A stretch of 64,000 nt of DNA from Bimastos eiseni (lineage: Eukaryota; Annelida; Clitellata; Crassiclitellata; Lumbricidae). Of the stretch, positions 23,611 through 35,044 are shown piece after piece. The position numbers were made by a program, and so were the translations under genes. The notes below the pieces were generated by a model, which had not been told where the DNA came from, made no database searches, and saw only the letters and a list, made by a program, of their open reading frames with translations. Where the stretch lies: positions 33,079,150-33,143,149 of the forward strand of contig OY365810.1 in assembly GCA_959347315.1 (NCBI GenBank), read 5' to 3'. Within the stretch, counting starts at the first letter, position 1. Each line of letters begins with the position of its first letter.

Positions 23611-25832
23611 CGGGTAAAGCCCCGAGGAACCGAACGCTTATATCGAGAGAGGCCTCGTTGTTCGTTGAGATAATATATCGGGAAAATCCCAAGCGGAGGC
23701 GATCGAAAAGCGAGACATATTACGGCGGCCGTTGAGACAATATACGGGAAGAATTCCCCAGTGAACACGTTGGTCAAAAGACGGGGAGGGCGGCCCCGTG
23801 AAGCCATTGGAAACAGACCAAGAGAGCTACCGGTGAAGCCGTTTGCACATACTGGGAAACATAAATACGTTCGATAAATACGGGGAGGGTGACCCCATTG
23901 GTGCGTTCGATACAGGGAAAGTTCCCTTTGGTGCCGAAAACCTAATCAATTGTGGGCGTCTCCGCATATTCTTTTCTGTTTACGGTTTCCCGTAAATATC
24001 TAAACTTGGCTACCTAACGTGGTCATACTTACTCCCCTAGTTTACCAGCATTCTGTTGATTTGCGTGTCTGATCGCAATGTCTTTGCTCGCAGTTTCCCC
24101 GCGTATCTTTACGTGAGTTGCTAAACGTAATATCTGTACTTGCGGTGTCCCCCCAGTATGTCTTCTTACGGTCTTTCAATAAATATTCTTGTTGGCTACT
24201 TATATCGGTCACAGTTACTCCTCTCGTATTCCAGAAATCTATTCACTTGTGTGTCTAATTGCAATATCTTGGCTCGCGATTTCCCCGCGAAGCTTCTACC
24301 TGCGGCACTAGCCGCAGAATTTCTTCTTGCATATCTAACTACATAATCTCTATTCGGGGACTTCCTCAAAAGATCTGTCCGTGGTTCGTTCCAGTGTATA
24401 AGAGACAGAGTATAATTGCTTCAGAGAAAGAAGTAAGGATAATAATACAGGTCTGTGTGAAACATAGAGGTAACGTGGTGGCACTTATCTCAGGTGCCTG
24501 TGAGAGAATCGAGTCTGAGGACTCAGAAACGAAGTTTGCGAGAGTTGGTGCATTACCATTGGTCAGAGCTCTAGGTGACGAGTATCTAGATGATCCTACG
24601 ATGAGAGGAATAAACGCAGTTCATGAGAGCTACAGATATGTGAGAGTCTGGGTGATCGGATACTAAGGTATATAACAGATGAAAGCAGGCCGATAAATAT
24701 ACTTGTTGGCTACCTAGGCCGGTCATAGTTACTCCTGCCGGCTTCCAGCAGGTTTTCGTAGACATGAAAATTCGGGTGACCGAGATTGTGAAAATTTGGG
24801 TGGCCGCAATCGTAGACGTTCTGGTGGCCGCAAGCGATACAAGCCGGGTAGATTCCTGAAGTAGCAGCCGTACAGACCGAGAGAGCTGCCGGTGGAGCGT
24901 TGGTACATACGGGGAAAGTTCCCTAGTAGATACGTTCGATAAAATACGGGAAAGGTGATCTCATTGGTGCGCTCGACGATTGCAAGAAACGGTCGTGACT
25001 GGTGCCGAAGACCTCAATAATTGCGGGTGTTTCCACATATTGTTTTCCATGTACTGTTTCGTTAAAGTTCGAGTGGCCGTGATAGATACAGACTGGGTAA
25101 GTCCCAGGATTAGCGATCGCATATAGTCAGAGTGGCCCGATGGCCGAGAGTGGTACAGACAGTGACAGAGTTCGGGTGGCCGTTCGATAGAAATATCGGG
25201 GAAATTTCCGAAGGACCCGCTGGAAATACACGTGGAGGGTGACCACGTTAGAAGAGCACGTTACAAACAAGAGAAAACACTGGTGCCTATTGATACCTTC
25301 AGGTTACAACTCAAATAACTCTTCTTGGTGGTTTTATGGTCTTTCGATAAATACTCTTGTTTGTTATCTATGTTGGTCATAGTTACCCCTCCCGGTTTAC
25401 CGAAGTCTCAGAATATATTACAGTGTTGGCGGTCAATGGCCAACGCAGAGGACGGTCAATCGTGTACATGATAACTTATGCGTGTGAGGTCGGTATGCCA
25501 CACAAATGGACCAAGAGGCAAGTGAAAGTGTGGGTTGTCCGATACCCAAGTATGAAAAAGATGAACGCAGACGTGAAAGTCTGGGCAGTGGGAAACCCAG
25601 GTTAAAGGTAACAAGTAGACCAAGAATTAATCGATGCGTAAATATTCCTGTTGGCTATCTACGTTGGTCATAGATACTCCTCCCGTTTTCCCGAAGTGTA
25701 TCTACTTGCGTGTCTGATCGAAGTGATCAATATGAGTACGTTTGGGTAATCGGGTACGCATGTGAATATATATTTGCTTGTCGTCACACACAGTTCCGAG
25801 AGCTGACTGAAATGCGAGGTCGGGCCCCCTCG
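23611..25832. repeat. Series of short inverted repeats with shared loops
   Basis: Examples, with arms in capitals: 23,781 ACGGGG agggcgg CCCCGT; 23,882 GGGG agggtga CCCC; 25,230 ACGTGG agggtga CCACGT; 23,914 AGGGAA ag TTCCCT; 24,912 GGGAA ag TTCCC; 23,746 GGGAA gaa TTCCC; 25,093 CTGGG taagt CCCAG; 25,531 TGGGT...ACCCA; 25,581 CTGGG...CCCAG; 25,815 CGAGG...CCTCG. The loop is conserved between copies while stem bases change in pairs. Confidence 0.75.
24001..25730 (+). repeat. Five dispersed copies of a GGTCATAGTTACTCC module
   Basis: Copies start near 24,001, 24,181, 24,692, 25,345 and 25,634. The common core is AAATA-TTCTTGTTGGCTAC, then TNGGTCATAGTTACTCCTCCCG, TTTNCC and, in three copies, ACTTGYGTGTCTRATYGMAAT. 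Spacing is irregular (180, 511, 653 and 289 bp), so it is not a simple tandem array. Confidence 0.75.
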
Positions 25833-26740
25833 TGCGTAGGTCGGATCGAAGATCTGTGTGTAGATAGCGAAGGTTATAGACAGAAGACCTTCACTATCAG
25901 AGTCCGTAAATACCATGCCAGTGTCATTTTTATCGAAGCAGAATATATCAGTGTTGGTGGGTAACTGCTAACACAGAGGAAGGGAACTTACTCCGTCAAT
26001 TGTGGGGCATGATAAAATATACGTTTGCGGCCGTTATGCCATACATGGAAATAGATCGAGAGATACGTGTTGAGCTGAAGGCGTGATAGTTAAGTGTTTC
26101 TCATGATATGACGAAGAGCTGTGAGACTTCTAGTGTCTAGGACGACAGAGTTTAGAGAGTTGCGAACAGCAATGTCTAGGAGTACAAGACGTTGAATTTA
26201 GCTAGGCCGATATGACAAAAGGGACTTGTTTCAAGTATGTCTGAACCTCGTAACATAAGAGAACGTTTGGTGTCCCTTTTTGGCGATAATTTCAGAGTCA
26301 CATGATGTTGAATGGTACGACATCAGGTAGAGAGGAAGAAGAGGCTAGTAGCTTGGAAGGTATGCAGGGCGGGAAAGGCTCCTGCCAGTATGATTACAAA
26401 CCCTGTTTTGAGTACGGCTATCCTCATCCGGCGACCACGGAATAGGCAGAGTCAGACCTCGTGACTAATTCGAACGGAGCTACCTTTCTTGGAGAAGAGG
26501 CCCATTCTTAATCTTGCCTGGTGAGAGTGATCATCCTGGTAGATATAGAGAGCAATCATTTGGCATAAATTTGATAAGAAAGTGACTCGGGCGACTCCAG
26601 ACGTGTTAGCCAGCTGGAGTCGACACCGTCCGGGCGATCAACATGAATGTGCGCAGAAGTCCGCAGAGAATGTGAAACTAGTGGCACACTATGGCGATTA
26701 TAATTTTGTTTCGGATAAATATGTCGCTAGCTACACTATA

Positions 26741-27970
26741 ATGAAATTACTATGATAATAAAATGTCACAAACCTTTTGGTCTGCGCGTGTGAATTAAGA
26801 CATAAAAGCAGGTACAATTTGAATTATGTATATTTGAGACAATTGGAATTTTAACAGAATTCCGTCTTGAGAAGGTTTTTAGTTCAAGAATAAAATGTTT
26901 TTTTCTGTATTTGCATGTAAATCAAAACAATGTCGTTTTCAACCGATATACTTCTGCATTTTACCAAAAGAAGTGTTTTTATATTGCTCCCGAATAATAA
27001 ACAATTTCAGGTGTTGTGTTTGAAAGCTCACTTCCTAGCTATCTTCCAATTAAGTAACCTCATCATTTAAAAAAAGCATTCTAAAACCATCATCTTTCTG
27101 GTCAGATGCAGCATCAAGTTTTCGTCTCAGAGTGAGCTGACTAGCATCCTGACTCTCATAATCCTGAGTTAGGCTATTCTTCGAGATGCAGTTTTTGTGG
27201 GGTGCTGAGAAATTATGGATTCGCATTGCATTGCATAGTGACTTCTCTGCGTTGTCTCAATTCGCTAAGTACTGTGCATTGCGAGAACAAGTAGATCTTA
27301 TACGCTCGAACTGTAGAGTCAATTTCAGTTTCCAAGCAATTGACTCAGACATTGTGCTAAGGCTGCGTATTGCCAGTTCAACAGCAATCGAATTGAATTT
27401 TCAGCCTTTATTTAATGAGAGTTTACATCATTTCTAGTCTCATCATTGATAGTCACGAGTATAGATAGGTATAGTTCCCGAAGTAGCCCAGATGCTTCAC
27501 TGGCAATGGGCTAGTGGCCCAGGTACATGTAAAAGATGCTGTTAACAATCTGTTATAGGGAGCGATGACTACGCTGAAAGCCTTCTCCAGGACTAACACC
27601 GCCATTAGACATATCTAAATTAAATTCAGTCATCTGTAACATGGACTTTTGTGGGATGTCTTGATTTGCCTGTTTGACTTATGATCATAGACCGTCACAT
27701 CCTACAGTGTCAATAGTCAATGCAAAGTCATTGCAAGCATCAGCCTCAGCTGGTGGCTCTTGGCTATCGATTATTGTGGACTTTACTCTCGATATCGACA
27801 TTATTACGAATGGGATCCGGACCTTCATCTGAACGTCTACGTGTTTTCTCTTCAAAGCAGTGGATTTGATTTTCCGCAAAACAGGAATTGCATCAACGGG
27901 TCAAAGCTGCACTAATAAGTCCTTAACTTTATAAGTCACCTTATCGCATAATATTAATTTTGTACTAATG
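26741..27970. other. Gene-free stretch
   Basis: No gene recognised. A frame at 27,186-27,437 (83 codons, plus) has no family signature. Confidence 0.45.
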
Positions 27971-28164
27971 TAGCATATGACCACGTGTGCTCAAAATTTA
28001 ATAGTTAAAAATATCGATTCAAATTTGTCTTCACCAGAAGCGCAGTAATTCGTTGCTTCATCTATCTTGGTGGCCTTATCATGAAAGATGCTTCAACATT
28101 TTCCGTATCTGTAATTACACTTTGATGCGTTCACCTACACGTATACAACTGCATAACTGAGGAT

Positions 28165-28476
28165 TTGATACTTGCATTCTGCACGCCAGCAATGATGGAA
28201 ATGAATAGAAAACAAGGAGGATCCAATAGGTCAATTCAACTTTGGCCACTATCGATCAGATGCCTAGAGATTAGATTGCAGAAGCCTGACAGCGAGATGT
28301 CCAAATTCGTTCAACCCGAGAATGGCTATTATGGAATGTCAATCGCGAAATGCGGACTTCATCAGCTGCCATCGTTCTATGTAATTGTCATCGACTTGCC
28401 TCCTTGTTTCTATTGTCAAGGACGGGCCTTTCCAGACAATTCACTTCAAACCGGTGTTAATGTAAGTAAACTTTAA
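28165..28476 (+). CDS. Possible exon, unknown protein
   Basis: A 103-codon frame whose last sense codons are followed by AAT|GTAAGTAAAC, a strong splice-donor match at about 28,462. No domain is recognised; two C-x-x-C-like Cys positions (CFYC) and a Met-rich start are the only features. It lies in the 0.9 kb present only in copy A of the duplication. It may equally be chance. Confidence 0.2.
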   Translation: MILAFCTPAMMEMNRKQGGSNRSIQLWPLSIRCLEIRLQKPDSEMSKFVQPENGYYGMSIAKCGLHQLPSFYVIVIDLPPCFYCQGRAFPDNSLQTGVNVSKL

Positions 28477-28711
28477 TGTTAAGATAAAATTTTATGTACA
28501 ACTGAAATATCGTCGATTATAAGCTTTGACGAAATTGACAGCATCCATTGACCACATCTACAGCTCTACGCCGGCTCAAAGAGATTCCTCTTACACCGTC
28601 CAACTGATATATAGACGTGCCTAAGATCCTCAGCGTCATTAAGGGGTCTTTGAAGTCTCATACCAAAGGTCGTTATAATAAAATTATTGTCTGATTTGCG
28701 CGGTCCTTCTC

Positions 28712-28901
28712 GGACTGAACCGGTTTTCCTGCCGTCAACACCAAGACAAGCCGAACAGTTGTGAATAGATACCAGGGTGCAATATATAGTGACCGTGTCT
28801 TTTCATAATTCACGCCGGCGTCTCTTCATATTGCACCCTGGTATCTATTCACAACTGTTCGGCTTGTCTTGGTGTTGACGGCAGGAAAACCGGTTCAGTC
28901 C
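28712..28901. repeat. Perfect 74-bp inverted repeat, 42-bp spacer
   Basis: Arms 28,712-28,785 and 28,828-28,901 are exact reverse complements, checked base by base. The arms start GGACTGAACCGG and end AGGGTGCAATAT at the spacer. No transposase-linked terminal motif is obvious. Located in the segment missing from copy B. Confidence 0.92.
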
Positions 28902-29084
28902 GTTTTGGCGTGATTTCCGGCCCATCGCCTCTTCTGCTATCCTGCCTTGCCTCCGTACAGGTGTTTTGCCCCAGGTTGTTGACTTGACCTGGGTCATTAG
29001 TCGATGCGTCGGTGGGGGTCTGCCACGAATCTGGGCCTTCCGACATCACCTGTTGTCCCCCATCGTGACAATTATCTAAGTAAT

Positions 29085-29330
29085 GGAGCACTTATGCATG
29101 TGGATACAGCGCCGCCCAAATCAGATACGCTCACGACTCAACACAATGCTAAACAGAAGAAAAAGAAAGTCTTCAACCGCCTCCGGAAGGCAACAGGCGA
29201 GAGAGAGAGAGAGCAGCTCCTTCCGAAGAGGGCTTAAGGTAGGATGTTTCAGCTGGTGGGACCAACGTAGGCGAAGCTCTATATCCCAAATGCAGCACGA
29301 TCAGAAACTTCGAACATAGTTATTGGTACC
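29085..29330 (-). mobile_element. LINE C-terminal and 3' tail fragment (copy A)
   Basis: Minus strand reads SFAYVGPTS, then SLSPVAFRRRLKTF, followed by a CATAAGTGCTCCATTA end. This is the C-terminal V-G-P-x-W-N ... F-R-x-x-L-K-T-F pattern of LINE ORF2. Stops interrupt it. The orthologous fragment in copy B (41,658-41,815) is better preserved. Confidence 0.6.
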
Positions 29331-30324
29331 TGACAACCCAGCTCAGCATATTTGCGGGAGAAAGCCAATTGTGACTTCGTTAGTCTTATGAGCATTGCTT
29401 TCGTATCGATGAACCATCTTGTTAGTGAGCTTTAAGTGTCAGCGCACAAACCGCGATAATCCTACTCCCGAATTGCTGGTGCAGATCATTCCACGGCAGA
29501 GGACTCACTACAGCAAAATCTGGGTTACAGAAGTTTACGACTGAGGTGAGAAAGATTGAGTATCGATCTTTGATAACGTACATGTAGATGGACATTTTGA
29601 CCATCGGAGAAAGCGAGCGATCAGCCTGTCATGTATAACTAAAGAATTAACGATGGACCGCTGGGGGGTCAATCTAATGCTATCATTGGGTGTTTAGCTT
29701 TGGTGTTCTTAAGGGCTCACTGGATATAAAAGACAGAATTACGATAATTATAATTTGTATGCGACGGTCAAACTATGGTTTGTATTGCAACGTGGTAATA
29801 ATAGGTGAACAAATATAAGTATGCGTGTACCCAAGATCGCATAATTATATTTAAGGCATTTTGGTCAAGAGTAAATTATTGTCTATTCTCTTGTTAACTC
29901 TGAGTTTTATTGATAGGTCATGTAAGACCAGCACAACAAGTAATTTGTGACCTACAGCAGATGATGGATTTAGGTTATCATTTCTCTGTAATATCTTAAT
30001 CTCCGAATTTCTAAAGCTCCACTACAATGTCAAGTGCAGCGCGTGGCTCAGAAGCACTCCAACAGCTGTCGAATTTCTATACAAGATCAATCCATCACTC
30101 GCGTGAGGAAACCTTAATAGCACTCATAGACAACTAAGTCAAATCATGACGAGGCACGTGCCAGAATTCTAATTACTGTATACCTATGTGAAAGTAATGC
30201 ATGTGAATCAATAATGTATTTGCCCAATAAAATTAGGTACACACCCCGTGTCATGTGCGTACCTTGGTCTGTTTCTCTCAGACCAGTAAGCAAAAGGTGG
30301 CTTGCAGTGGGCAAGTGGGAACTA
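29331..30324. other. Duplicated non-coding sequence
   Basis: Collinear with 41,856-42,870 in copy B. A minus-strand frame at 29,422-29,604 (RYSIF...WNDLHQQFGSRI) is conserved in both copies and may be another LINE C-terminal relic. Confidence 0.5.
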
Positions 30325-30975
30325 GGACAACTACCCCGCGGATAATTACCCCCCGGACAGTTACCCCGGACAATTGCCCCCATGCAAATCACCCCTCGGA
30401 CAATTAACCCCCGGACAATCACCCTCGATGCAAATAACCCCCAGGACAATAACTCCGATGCAAATAACCCCATAACAATAACCCCCGAATAGTAAAACGA
30501 CATACATACATACATACATGCATGCATATATGCATATATACATACATACATACAACATACATACATACATACATAAATAAATACATACATACATACATAC
30601 ATGCATACATACATACATAAATACAACATACATACATGTATGCATGCATACACGTATGCATGCGTGCATACATACATACATAACTACATACATACATACA
30701 ACATGCATACATACACACATACATACATGTATGCATACATGTATGCATGCATGCATGCATGTATGTATGTATGTATGTATGTATGTATGTATGCATATAT
30801 GAATGCATTCACGTATGTATGGATGTATGTATATCGTGTCTTGCCCTTATACTATTCGGGAGGGTTATTGTCCGGGGGGTTATTTGCATCGGGGGTAATT
30901 GTCCGGGGGTAATTGTCCGGGGGTAATTGTCCGGGGTAATTTGTACGGGGGTAATTGTCCGGGGGTAATTGTCCT
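30325..30975. mobile_element. Foldback element forming a 650-bp palindrome with a CATA microsatellite core
   Basis: The left arm (30,325-30,494) and right arm (30,851-30,975) carry inverted tandem units of the form GGACAATTACCCCCC, some alternating with GATGCAAATAACCCC. The arms close on CGAATAG/CTATTCG. The interior is (CATA)n on the left half and (TATG)n on the right, so it also pairs with itself; the strand switch is near 30,750. Absent from copy B, which runs straight from AATAAAATT to the CCTGAG block. Long Met/Cys/Val frames in the core are microsatellite artefacts. Confidence 0.8.
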
Positions 30976-32039
30976 GTTACACCGGGGAATAGAGCAAGAG
31001 CATACAATACGAATATCGGGTTGAATTTCCAATGTAAAAATTCCGGTTATTCTCAAGTAGGTCTATGGGCGACACTCATGGATTTTTGAGTGAAGACGAA
31101 ATGGAGAAATTTGCATTGTTTTGATTTTATTTTGTTGCATTTGTGTCTCATTCCTGAGATGACTGTTCCTGGGCGATGCACTCAGAAGATGTTGGTTGAC
31201 GATATCTTAATTTATTATATGCAGCATGTCTTGATGTAGGCCTAGTAGGGAAGTATTGAGGCCACAATACACGATAGGTTGTACATAAACGTTTGAATCT
31301 GGAAGCATGGGATTTATAGAAATTTGATAAAAATTGCAATTTTAAATATGATAAATTGCCTGCCCAATTACTGATTTCTAAGTTCAGTTAATCTCAGAAT
31401 GAATATCTACCGTCTCATGAGCCTTTGGATAAATTAAACGTCTGGATCATATAGAATTACGAATGGCTATGTTGATCCGTTGAATGAGGGCTACTAGATA
31501 ACTATAGATCACTATTAACACCAAATCTTGCCCCTCTCTGTAGGCCTACCGCACGATCACTGCTATAACTAAATCGACAAGTTTATAATCAACTGTGTAT
31601 AGGTACACATAACAGTGGATACAGGTGAATAAAATCAGACGTAGAGCTTCGCTGTCAAATTAGGAGACAAACAACATGTCACAGATTAATTAATTTTACG
31701 TCGATGACTTATACAGCACAATGGTGTCATCGATCAGTGACCCACGTCAGGTTGTTCAGCAAAAGAATGGTGGGGTCATATATGACAGAAAAATTCTTTT
31801 CTGGACAGGTGTGTGTTTTCTATCATTGTAAACCAGTTCCCAATTTAGTGGACACGCCATGATATGCAGAAATTAAAAATTTGTCTAAAGTCCGCTGCCT
31901 TCTACAATTGACCATTAAATTTGTCAATTTCAATTGAGCAAAATATGCAATCTATTTCTTTTCCTCGATAAGATAAGTAACTAAATAAATAACCTTTATT
32001 TGTTATTGACGAACACATATGCATTATCATCATCATCAT
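30976..32039. other. Duplicated non-coding sequence
   Basis: From about 31,140 onward this matches 42,930-43,780 of copy B. No gene recognised. A CAT microsatellite closes it at 32,022-32,048. Confidence 0.5.
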
Positions 32040-32320
32040 CATCATCACCGCTTTCTTACCTCAGCCCTCAGGCGGAGTTGAGAATGAATGAAGCATGTCC
32101 ACTGTTAACTCCATGCAGGGCTACCTTCAATGTTAGTCAAAGTGATTGTATGTCCTCATTAATGTTGTCTATCCATCATAGTCTAGGTCTGTCTTTGTTT
32201 CTTCTTCCCTCGGATCCTGAGTGCAGTGTATTGTGTGGGATTCTGAGTATTCATCTGGCATTCTCTGTACTTGTCCAAACCATCGTAATCTTCGTTGAAC
32301 CAATGCATGTCCAGTAGAGC
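32040..32320 (-). mobile_element. LINE ORF2 C-terminal relic with (ATG)n tail (copy A)
   Basis: Minus strand reads RWFGQVQRMPDEYS and, further on, GRRNKDRPRL, the R-W-x-G-H-V-x-R-M ... G-R-R-x-x-x-R-P-R block at the end of many LINE polyproteins. Stops are present. A CAT/ATG microsatellite follows where such LINEs often end. The same relic lies at 44,255-44,410 in copy B. Confidence 0.65.
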
Positions 32321-32806
32321 TATTTGGATATCATATGCTTGTCATGGGTGTCCGTGCTGTTATATAACACACCGAGCTGAGGAACCGAGTTCGATTTGGC
32401 AGAGCATCATGTTCATGTTCAAGAAAAGTTTTTTGGGCCACTTTTGACGTTGGCATACGACAGGGAATCAGATAAAGTAAGGACCATTCAAAAACGAGTA
32501 TCTAGTAACGATTAATGCTTTATAGTTTGACCATATTTATACCTTCTCAGTCAGCAACAACAGCCACGTGAAATTTTCAAACATGTTTTAACTCTAGACA
32601 GAGATACAAACACATGTAAATAACTGGCAGGTATCGTGCCCCCTCCAGTTAATTGCTACACATTGCATCTACAAAGGAAACATCGCTTGTGATGCTACGG
32701 CTAATGATACATTGATCAATTAAATTGATTCTTTTACTAAACTACAGAGATCAACGATACCGCCGTCTAAAACACACTTGCACCTGGCGATGTTTCCAAC
32801 TCATTT

Positions 32807-35044
32807 TCAAATTATAGTTTGTCCGGTTGCTGAGTTACTAATGACATTCATGACGCTATTGACGCTGTTGTCGCTTTCCGTGCGTCGCCTGCTGCAGAGT
32901 AGCTGACTTAGATACTTTTTGACTGGATCCAACTTTGCAGCATAGATGAACGGATTGAGACAGACGTTCAAGAAGGCGATGAAGACCGTAACGAAGCGTA
33001 TATCTGAAGTGAACACCGTTATAAATCTCAGATTGTAGAGAAAGAAGCCGATGCGAGTTGGAGACCAACAGAGAACGAAGCAAACAGAGATGGTAAGGAA
33101 AGTTTTGATGATGCTCATTTGGGTTTTCATGGTCTTCTGTTGAGCAGCGCTCTTCATCATGTTGTTGAAGTTAACTACACGCACCAAAAATATACAGGCA
33201 ATAACGTCAATTTGAGCTTGGTTGAAAACATTTTAACATTATGTGCTAGTAGTTAAGTTCTGTATGGCGAGCGAGTGAACCATAACATTAAACAGCCCGT
33301 AAGATCCGAAATAGGCATCATTTGAGTTTCATCTGATAGTTGGTCCTTGAGAATTTCCTAACCAATTCGTCTTGAATCAGCCACTCATTTAGCGCTCATA
33401 ATTACCTGCATCCCAAGTTTTTCTGTCTCCTTGTTTAGGGCTATTAAACCTGGAGCGTTCACAACTTACATGTGCTTCGCGTTATGGACTCATGGGTAAA
33501 CCTGATGAAGCAAACATACACACACTGGTCTTTAGATCAGACTCGGAATCAATAGGGCAAACCAAATCAATATTGATTCTGAGTCTGATCTAAAGACCAG
33601 TGTGTGTATGTATGTCTTTGATCTCAAGGCCATTGGAGGCCATAGATATGAGAAAATATGAATCGAAATGCAAAGCAAATATCAAATGGTAACAGGAAAT
33701 CTTTTCTTAGAATAGCTAGTTCAATAAACAATATAAATCAATACACTTTTGTCGCGATAGTTTCAGTGTCTGACAGCATAAAAGCGTTCAACGCCTCAAA
33801 TTACAACATCAGATTCCTGAGATCGTACCGTACGGTTTTAGGACCGATTCTAAAATCATGATGCAAAACCTTTTACTAGCATGTCAACAGTGACATGCTA
33901 TTTGATGTCTAATTGGAATGCGATTATTCTAATATTTAATAAAATAGGCCTAAATGTCTCTGATGTTATATGAACGACGTTGTTGAACTGTGTCATGACT
34001 ACATAATATATGATCTATGTTTCTACGTCAGCCCACGTACTTCCGGCTACTCCGCTTTCCTTTTTTCCGGTTACTGGCTAACGGTCAAGATGTCGGACAT
34101 TTCAGTTTGTTTGCTTGATGACATTTTTTTCAGCTTAAAGTTCGTTCACTTATCACACTAAGATCTATTAAGGTTAACACTGCTGACAGTTGTGGCTTGA
34201 TAATAGAAATCGCAAAGCTGGTTTGCTGGGTCGGTTTAGCTGTTAGCATTCAACGCCCAAGAAGTTAAAGTGTTCTCATAGCAACTCATTTCTCAGGTAT
34301 GATAACTATTTAACTATATATTAAATATTGCTCACTTGCGAATTTTTAACGCTTCAATAATTCATAGACCTATTGGAACAGTGAGTAACGCAATTGCTCT
34401 ACCTTTATATTTTACAGACTTAACTGTAACTTGAGACACGTACCTGGAACTATGCGTTTGTGTGTGACCCGCAGTATTCTTGAATAGCAGAACACGAAGA
34501 CAACCAGCGGCACAACGAAGGACATCATAAATCTATAGACGGCGTAAGCGGTGGCATTCAAAGTAGCCGGAAACTGACCGAAAATGAGGCACTCACCTCT
34601 TGTGACGTCGTTGCTAATGAACGAAACGCATGCGTTAAAGGCCAAGTCGAAGTTTACCCACGTCAAGCTAATCGCCACAAAGTACATCCACTGGCGACAG
34701 TGTTTCTTGTGGAACATCGCATGAACTATCTTCACGTATCTTTCTAGAGTCAAGACGACAAGGTTGGCTGTGGAACAACCCAAGAAATGCCAAACCAACG
34801 TCTCGCTGGTCAGAGTTTTGCAGAGCAACCTTCCAATAACGATACTGTAATCGATGTTCAACATTTTAACAACGTAGCTGAGAACGAGTAGCAAGCAACA
34901 GAGAAAGTCAAGAGTCATCTGATTAAAAACGATGGACATCTCATACTTTCGGGCTTTCGACTTGGCAAGAATTAGAAGCATTAGAAGGTTCGCGACTGCA
35001 CCAATGAATCCAATCGCGACAACAGACGTCTCGAAAGCAACCAT
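32807..35044 (-). CDS. Class A (rhodopsin-like) GPCR, orphan, two exons (duplication copy A)
   Basis: A 322-aa receptor, complement(join(32807..33174,34444..35044)). Exon 1 ends TTCCAG|GTACGT; the 1,269-bp intron ends GTGTAG; the splice is phase 1 after residue 200, exactly as in the receptor at 2-4 kb. Landmarks present: TM1 Asn, TM2 Asp, TM3 Cys, LERYVKIVHAMFHKKH, TM4 Trp, TM5 Pro, CWSP in TM6, NPFIYAAKLDPVKKYL in TM7 and helix 8. A second-loop Asn (LNATAY) could be glycosylated. The ATG at 35,044 gives a very short N-terminus (MVAFETS) that aligns with the other copies. Exon 1 and its 5' flank are nearly identical to the pseudogene at 46 kb. Ligand unknown. Likely functional. Confidence 0.92.
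33514..33611. repeat. 42-bp inverted repeat inside the GPCR intron
   Basis: Arms 33,514-33,555 and 33,570-33,611 are reverse complements except for about three positions, separated by 14 bp. The core is ACTGGTCTTTAGATCAGACT. Not found in the corresponding intron of copy B. Confidence 0.85.

Larger units (their letters stand above)
23243..26740. other. Unclassified gene-free region rich in short hairpins and repeated modules
   Basis: More GC-rich than the flanks. No frame resembles a known protein, and long frames on both strands overlap. It contains at least a dozen short G-C hairpins of the form (A)CGGG...CCCG (23,611 to 25,832), five copies of a 65-110-bp module beginning CTTGTTGGCTAC and continuing GGTCATAGTTACTCC, and a diverged direct repeat about 1.07 kb apart (about 23,805-24,000 and 24,875-25,075). 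A TATA-like CATATAAATACG occurs at about 23,331. It directly abuts the LTR element. I cannot name its class. Confidence 0.65.

Noticed and set aside
23256..23807. 183-codon minus-strand frame
   Set aside because: Lies across the hairpin region, overlaps other long frames and has no domain or codon signature.
23611..25832. CRISPR array or bacterial retron interpretation of the hairpin region
   Set aside because: Repeats are irregular in length and spacing, there are no cas or bacterial reverse transcriptase genes, and the DNA is animal nuclear sequence.
23238..26740. Internal region of a second LTR retrotransposon starting at the TATA-like site near 23,331
   Set aside because: No second LTR, primer-binding site or gag/pol signature could be found.
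29422..29604. Small protein conserved in both duplication copies (also 41,961-42,185)
   Set aside because: Conservation follows from the recent duplication; the WNDLHQQ pattern suggests a LINE C-terminal relic, too weak to call.
30144..30912. Several overlapping Met/Cys/Tyr/His-rich frames of 100-177 codons on both strands
   Set aside because: They are translations of the CATA/TATG microsatellite and foldback units, not genes.
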